Shown here in pieces: positions 10,198 to 12,784 of a stretch of DNA of 12,784 nt. The DNA is taken from positions 189,588 to 202,371 of the forward strand of contig MU069663.1 of the NCBI GenBank assembly GCA_002284615.2, read 5' to 3'. Each line of letters opens with the position of its first letter. The stretch's first letter is position 1. The position numbers and the translations under genes are program-made. The stretch comes from Dunaliella salina (taxonomy: Eukaryota; Chlorophyta; Chlorophyceae; Chlamydomonadales; Dunaliellaceae). Under the pieces are notes generated by a model. The model was not told the DNA's origin. It saw only the letters and a list, made by a program, of their open reading frames with translations, and made no database searches.

Positions 10198-11930
10198 TGC
10201 AAGCGCGCAAAAATGTGGGACTTTACAAATTTGGAAACTTTTTGAAGCTCCTTGCAAAGGCGCAATACTCGCAAAAGAATTAATGTAATTATTTTGGCAC
10301 CTCGCACTAAAGCGTGCTCGCAATACTTTAGTAGCGGTACGGTTGTCATGTTCCATAGTTTTAAAGACACAATCCTGCAAAAAAGGTTGTGAGGAAATTG
10401 GCTCGGTGTGTGAGCTAGGGTGCTCAAAAAGGGGAAAAAGGAGCAATGTGGTGAAAAATGGGAATTTTCCGCTTCACCCCATTTTGTCAAATTTACCCTC
10501 AGGTGCGTAGCAGTGATGCAGCAGACACCATTGTAAAAGAAATGGGGTCAATTGGTGGCCTGGCTGGGTCAGGGTGGGCGAGAACATCAGGAAGTGTGGA
10601 CCTCCAAGCCCTCACATCTCTTTTCACTCAAGGAGCACTTCCAGGAACTTTTTTTGAGATTCAAACAGTTATATACTAAAAGATATGAAATCAATTAATT
10701 TTCAAATCTGGGGTCGAAATTTTGAGTTTTTTGCAAAATTTGATCTGGCCTAGATCAGCCCCAGACACTGGCTCCAGGATAAAAATTATTGCTAACGAAA
10801 GCCCTTTTTATAAGCTTTCCGACGCACTGTTTTTTTTGGGGGGGGCCAGCGTCGGGCACAAAGCTATGGCAGTTCAAAGTTGCGCACATGAGTTGTGACC
10901 CTGTGGCTGTGCCCCCTGCCTCTGGTCACACTATGGGGCGTCACACAGTGGTGCCCCCTGTCTTTTGTCACACTATGGGGCGTCACACAGTGGTGCCCTC
11001 AGTCATGCTGTGGCACGCCACACATCCGTGCCTTCTGTCACACTCCCAAGGGCTGACAGCCTGCACGCTTTACCTGGTCGGAGGACCACCGCCGCTGCGA
11101 CCACTTCTCCATACTTTTGGTCCGGTGCGCCGAAGGAGACCGCTTCTGCTACAGCGGGGTGTGCCAACAGGGCAGCGTCCACCTAGGAATCACACAGGGG
11201 GGGAAAAGAGGATCTGAACAACCACTTCTCTTCACTTTTGTTCACTTGCCCAAAGGCACACTGATTCTGCCACAGCAGGGAGTGACCCACGGGCAGCAGC
11301 CACAAAAGAGTCACACAAAAGGGTAATCAATGATCTGAGCAATCACTTCTCCATACTTCTGGTCAAGTGCACCAACAGGCATCGTGTTTGCCACAGCAGG
11401 GTATGGCAACGGGGCAGCATGCACCTAAAAATCACACAAGAGGGTGATCAGGGAGAAGAAACTCTTCAATACATACTCGGGCATCACACATGGTGCTTAA
11501 GAGCCAGAAGATGTTGGAAACTGTCCACAGCTCACTTTGCACAACAAATTAAGAGGTGCTGAGCTGCGGCATCCAATGTCCATGACAGGTGGAGGAATGC
11601 ATAGGGGAATGCGCCAGCTTGAAGCATGCAGCTTGAGTGCCAGAGAATCTCACAGAAAATGTGAGCAAAGTATCGAAACATGCCGAGACTACTTTCGTCA
11701 CGAAATTTCACAAATGTGCAAAGAATTTGCAGCTGCTGCTACGCACAGCCTTGGATTTAAAGAACAAGCATACAAAGGCAGTTGCATATTCAACAGCTCC
11801 ATGCCCTATCATACCTCTAAGGGAGACACCTTTTCGCCGCCTCTGTTGATGAGCTCCTTGATGCGCCCTGTGAGAGTCACATAGCCCTGCTCATCCAGAA
11901 AACCCTGGTCACCGGTGTGGAACCAACCGC
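6818..11930 (-). CDS. 3' part of a spliced acyl-activating enzyme gene (AAE3/Pcs60-like), four exons
   Basis: Spliced gene, minus strand; exons 11930-11815, 11182-11074, 8518-8421 and 6934-6818. Introns are GT-AG and phases fit: phase 1 into the first exon, then 0, 1 and 0. Joined, they give about 145 residues of the C-terminal part of an ANL-superfamily (AMP-binding) enzyme. Visible motifs are GWFHTGD (the Asp normally binds the AMP ribose), the hinge [16 protein letters not shown], and [12 protein letters not shown] with the catalytic Lys of the adenylation half-reaction. Such enzymes make acyl-AMP from acid and ATP, then acyl-CoA. The exact hinge text and the [19 protein letters not shown] stretch resemble plant AAE3 and yeast Pcs60, which activate oxalate; that substrate is inference, because the substrate pocket lies in the missing N-terminal part. 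No peroxisomal C-terminal tripeptide is seen. The family is usually about 510-540 residues, so the 5' two thirds lie outside the window. Alternative: another 4CL-like synthetase. Confidence 0.88.
7081..7560. repeat. Minisatellite of ~20-bp units with a 57-bp higher-order period
   Basis: The core is gccaattgaaggcacacc. A higher-order unit starting cacaccacgg at 7128 recurs at 7185 (57 bases) and then degenerates toward 7560. Because the unit length is often a multiple of three, the minus strand stays open for 109 codons with a repetitive Phe/Asn/Trp/Cys-rich reading. That reading is a product of the repeat, not a gene. Confidence 0.85.
7590..7850. repeat. ~22-bp minisatellite (tggtatgattgcagggcgca)
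   Basis: Repeated units follow the pattern tggtatgattgcagggcgca with variants such as tggtgtgagcgcagggtgca. They start near 7594 and 7616 and continue irregularly to about 7850, where they run into the 128-bp array. They lie within the last intron. Confidence 0.75.
7724..8130. repeat. 128-bp tandem array with copies of an exon 3' edge
   Basis: The element gaccttgagg recurs at 7842, 7970 and 8098, exactly 128 bases apart, with a shorter first unit at 7724. On the minus strand each unit reads like (c)agctgttggtcctcaag|gtcgg, which resembles the real exon end aagctgtcatccttcaag|gtgtgc at 8421. Each unit therefore carries a GT donor-like site inside the intron. Adjacent units also share a block around ctccttcaacacacaacagg. 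Confidence 0.8.
8421..8518 (-). CDS. Exon: C-terminal domain helix ending in KKLSSFK
   Basis: The exon is 98 bases: two bases completing a Glu codon, then 32 codons. It follows the acceptor tgtgcag and ends at the donor AAG|gtgtgc. It encodes [20 protein letters not shown] followed by [12 protein letters not shown]. The second part is the family's helix and the K-L-x-x-F-K-V-P strand entry; the first part, rich in Ala and Gln, is a loop longer than usual. The frame joins without a break to VPSVIFF of the next exon. Degenerate copies lie on both sides: one of most of the exon upstream (8593-8672) and several of its 3' edge downstream (7724-8130). Confidence 0.92.
8445..8740 (-). repeat. 148-bp tandem duplication of most of the exon and its upstream flank
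   Basis: Two units are offset by 148 bases: GCAGTG at 8445 and 8593, CGCCGCC at 8511 and 8659. The similarity continues into the intron (acatgtcaggataatgt against acttgtcaggatgatgt). The copy reads [21 protein letters not shown], then a stop, and its acceptor is changed from gcagAG to aaggGG. It lacks the exon's last 24 bases and the donor. It is an exon fossil and not an alternative exon. Confidence 0.85.
9009..9099. repeat. GTCACACAGTGGTGCCCC minisatellite, part 1
   Basis: Degenerate units of the form gtcacac(a/t)gtggtgcccc lie here, directly left of the hAT-like element. The same unit type recurs at 9801-9893 and 10892-11040. Confidence 0.7.
9100..9800. mobile_element. 701-bp hAT-like non-autonomous transposon inserted in a minisatellite
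   Basis: The ends form 21-bp inverted repeats with one mismatch: agagggggGtaaccattgtt at 9100 and its complement ending at 9800. Direct repeats GGTGCCCC flank it at 9092-9099 and 9801-9808, an 8-bp duplication as hAT elements make. Joining the flanks gives gtcacacagtggtgccccctgt, which is found unbroken at 10940 in the same minisatellite, so an empty site is visible. If the element ends in CAGAGG, as the related copy does, the duplication shrinks to 6 bp. No transposase coding is seen. Caveat: another minisatellite unit at 9890 is also followed by agaggg. Confidence 0.62.
9148..9225. repeat. Hairpin inside the hAT-like element
   Basis: The arm aacccatggatgtc at 9148-9161 is perfectly complementary to 9212-9225. 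Pairing continues with a few mismatches to about 28 bases per arm (cctggacca against tggtcctga), leaving a loop of about 22 bases. It may be a subterminal fold of the transposon. Confidence 0.7.
9801..9893. repeat. GTCACACAGTGGTGCCCC minisatellite, part 2
   Basis: Units such as gtcacacagctgtgcccc continue directly to the right of the hAT-like element, as expected if the array was split by it. Confidence 0.7.
10077..10196. repeat. CA/TG microsatellite, ~120 bp, with one unresolved base
   Basis: Nearly pure (CA)n after a short cgcacgca lead-in. Position 10101 is n, so array length and sequence are uncertain here. Open frames read through it are artefacts. Confidence 0.97.
10197..10891. other. 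Intronic stretch without recognisable features
   Basis: AT-richer unique-looking DNA. It has an open frame on the plus strand at 10458-10679, which I do not recognise and which runs opposite to the gene. A small palindrome-like gatctggcctagatc lies near 10741. Confidence 0.5.
10892..11040. repeat. GTCACACAGTGGTGCCCC minisatellite, part 3
   Basis: Three or more units are present, two of them nearly identical (cactatggggcgtcacacag). This part includes the uninterrupted form of the sequence into which the hAT-like element inserted. It stops about 30 bases short of the donor of the exon at 11074-11182. Confidence 0.75.
11074..11182 (-). CDS. Exon: start of the C-terminal domain ([18 protein letters not shown]...)
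   Basis: The exon is 109 bases: 36 codons plus the first base of a split codon. It follows the acceptor ttcctag and ends at the donor CCAG|gtaaag. It encodes [18 protein letters not shown], then [18 protein letters not shown]. This is the classic segment after the hinge in acyl-CoA synthetases: a helix ending in HPAVAEA, then the APD.KYGE turn and a beta strand. The split codon completes to Glu with the next exon. The exon is the last (3'-most) unit of a three-unit, 121-bp tandem repeat; the other two units lie in the upstream intron. Confidence 0.93.
11101..11455 (-). repeat. 121-bp tandem repeat containing the exon and two degenerate exon copies
   Basis: Three units begin at about 11101, 11222 and 11343, a spacing of 121 bases each time. 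The first unit holds bases 1-82 of the real exon plus its upstream intron flank. Unit 2 reads [15 protein letters not shown]... in the exon frame, has a stop where the exon has Tyr (KYGE), and has lost the acceptor AG. Unit 3 keeps the acceptor ttttag at 11425-11430 and an open frame, [17 protein letters not shown] then [10 protein letters not shown], matching 17 of the first 27 exon residues. Neither copy carries the exon's last 27 bases or its donor, so they are probably fossils. Confidence 0.85.
11183..11814 (-). other. Intron (632 bases) between the hinge exon and the next exon
   Basis: It begins gtatga and ends ttcctag on the minus strand. About a third of it is two decayed copies of the downstream exon (11222-11450). 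The rest, 11451-11814, shows no recognisable coding motif; a plus-strand open frame across 11537-11884 overlaps the real exon on the other strand and is not credible. Confidence 0.85.
11815..11930 (-). CDS. Exon: ribose-binding and hinge motifs of the acyl-activating enzyme
   Basis: The exon is 116 bases: two bases that complete a split codon, then 38 codons. It follows the acceptor tctctgcag and ends at the donor GAG|gtatga. It encodes [16 protein letters not shown], then VTLTG, then the hinge motif [16 protein letters not shown], ending in LE. In this superfamily the Asp of TGD contacts the ribose hydroxyls, the Arg of GRIK also binds the nucleotide, and the following residues form the hinge about which the C-terminal domain rotates between adenylation and thioester formation. 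No stop or frameshift is present. The 5' edge, with its acceptor, is repeated in degenerate form in the upstream tandem array (11931-12360). Confidence 0.92.
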
Positions 11931-12360
11931 CTGCAGAGACCAGCAAAAAATGGCAAAGGTGTGTTTTGATGAAACCACAGGCACGGGCGGTGCTGAAAGC
12001 CTCAGCTGTACATCAACCGGTGTGCATTCAGGAAAGACCAAACAAAGGTGTGTTTGATGAAACCATAAGCACAGATGATGCTGCAAGCCTCTGCTAGACA
12101 TCAACCAGCTGGAGCGAGTGGAGGACTTTGTGGGGAAGCAACCACAAGCAAAGGGCCTGTGTGGAACCAGCTGCCTGCAAGGAGGAGCACAAAGGGGCAG
12201 TGTGGAACAAGTAAAGGACCTGTGGGGAACCAACCACAAGTAAAGGGCCTGTGTGGAACTAACCGCCTGCAAGGAGGAGCACAGGGGCAGTGTGGAACGA
12301 GTAGAGGACCTGCAGTGTGGAACCAAGCGTCTGCCAGGAGGAGCACAAAGGGGCAGTGAG
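11931..12360. repeat. Tandem array repeating the 5' edge of the adjacent exon
   Basis: An 89-bp unit (aaaggtgtg at 11955 and 12044) is followed by units of about 92 and 64 bases (gtgtggaac at 12159, 12251 and 12315). Several contain gtgtggaac(c/t)a(a/g)c(c/t)gcctgca, which on the minus strand reads tgcaggcggttagttccaca, nearly the real acceptor and exon start at 11930. The array thus supplies several decoy acceptors just upstream of the true one. A 149-codon minus-strand frame through it is out of frame with the exon and is a repeat artefact. Confidence 0.8.
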
Positions 12361-12735
12361 CATTCGTCAAAGGCCAGATCAATCGTTGATTGCTGTCAAT
12401 GCAGTGCTCCAGCTGGTCAAGAAAGCCAAGGAGAGTGTTTGCACACAAACTTCGAGGCGCTCATGCTGCGCTACGGCACAGCCAGCGAGCAGGGTGAGGC
12501 TTGCTTTGTGGACTTGCATCAGTGCGGCCCCTGAGCTTTGAGGGCAGGCACGAACACGATCTCAGTCATGATGCAGGGCTCTGCCGGAAAAAGGAGCCAT
12601 GAATCAGGCACTTCCAATGCTCTCAGGGTTGGGTATGAACCTTGAATGGAGCAAGAAGTCTGATTCTGGTGCAAAGGCTAGGCTTGAAGCACTTGAAGAG
12701 CTGAACGGATGTAGGACGCGCATGCGCGCACGAAA

Positions 12736-12737
<2 letters not shown>
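12361..12737. other. Probable upstream intron, no recognised exon
   Basis: The exon before 11930 must end in phase 1 and should encode GEVCIRG-like and NPEAN-like text. I found no convincing match here on the minus strand. Weak look-alikes are recorded under rejected items. Confidence 0.4.

Positions 12738-12784
<47 letters not shown>
12738..12784. repeat. CA microsatellite at the window edge
   Basis: (AC)n runs to the last base of the window, so its full length is unknown. It separates the recognised exons from the missing 5' part of the gene. Confidence 0.97.

Larger units (their letters stand above)
8519..11073 (-). other. Intron (2555 bases) packed with repeats and a transposon
   Basis: It runs from gtaaag to tgtgcag on the minus strand. 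Listed from high to low coordinates, it contains a GTCACACAGTGGTGCCCC minisatellite (10892-11040), unique AT-richer DNA (about 10200-10860), a CA microsatellite, more minisatellite, a hAT-like element (9100-9800), again minisatellite, and a degenerate copy of the next exon (8593-8740). An open frame on the plus strand at 10458-10679 (73 codons) resembles nothing I know. Confidence 0.85.

Noticed and set aside
10012..10490. Long minus-strand open frames with a Cys-Val repeat.
   Set aside because: They are translation of a CA microsatellite that includes an unresolved base.
11877..12326. 149-codon open frame on the minus strand.
   Set aside because: It overlaps the real hinge exon in another frame and is otherwise a tandem repeat read through in one frame.
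12541..12660. Minus-strand text CIMTEIVFVPALKAQGPH after a tttttccggcag acceptor-like site, and a nearby NPESIGSA, resembling the MTEA and NPEAN segments expected in upstream exons of the gene.
   Set aside because: They are in the wrong order and in different frames, hit stops quickly and have no donor in the right phase. At best they are faint exon fossils.

Overview
This looks like nuclear DNA of a eukaryote, most likely a green alga. Dunaliella or another Chlamydomonadales genus is my guess; it rests on gene style and repeat load, not on a marker. The reasons are short exons (98 to 117 bases) with clean GT-AG introns of 0.6 to 2.6 kb, long CA microsatellites, runs of 13 to 25 C or G, many minisatellites, transposon remnants, and no long open reading frame.

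One protein-coding gene can be recognised, and only after splicing by eye. On the minus strand, four exons at 11930-11815, 11182-11074, 8518-8421 and 6934-6818 join in phase. They give the last ~145 residues of an ANL-superfamily acyl-activating enzyme, closest to the AAE3/Pcs60 (oxalyl-CoA synthetase-like) type. The exons carry, in order, the ribose-binding GWFHTGD motif, the hinge [16 protein letters not shown], the middle of the C-terminal domain, and the catalytic-lysine motif [12 protein letters not shown]. The N-terminal two thirds of the gene should lie beyond position 12784, where the window ends in a CA microsatellite.

Layout: 1-6588 is downstream of the gene and holds no gene I can recognise. 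It contains minisatellites, a 502-bp hAT-like element (1422-1923), homopolymer G/C runs, a diverged repeat family that ends in G runs, and AT-richer unique DNA. From 6589 to 6863 a minisatellite runs into the last exon. The intron at 6935-8420 is almost wholly tandem repeats (57-bp, 22-bp and 128-bp units). The intron at 8519-11073 holds a copy of the 8421-8518 exon, a GTCACACAGTGGTGCCCC minisatellite interrupted by a 701-bp hAT-like element with a matching empty site nearby, and a CA microsatellite. The intron at 11183-11814 holds two degenerate copies of the exon at 11074-11182. The region 11931-12360 is a tandem array that repeats the 5' edge of the exon at 11815-11930.

The most notable pattern is that every one of the four exons is embedded in, or touches, a tandem repeat whose other units are decayed copies of part of that exon together with a splice site or the stop region. 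One copy of the second exon still has an acceptor AG and an open frame. This suggests that introns here grew by repeated local duplication starting in exons, leaving decoy splice sites and exon fossils.
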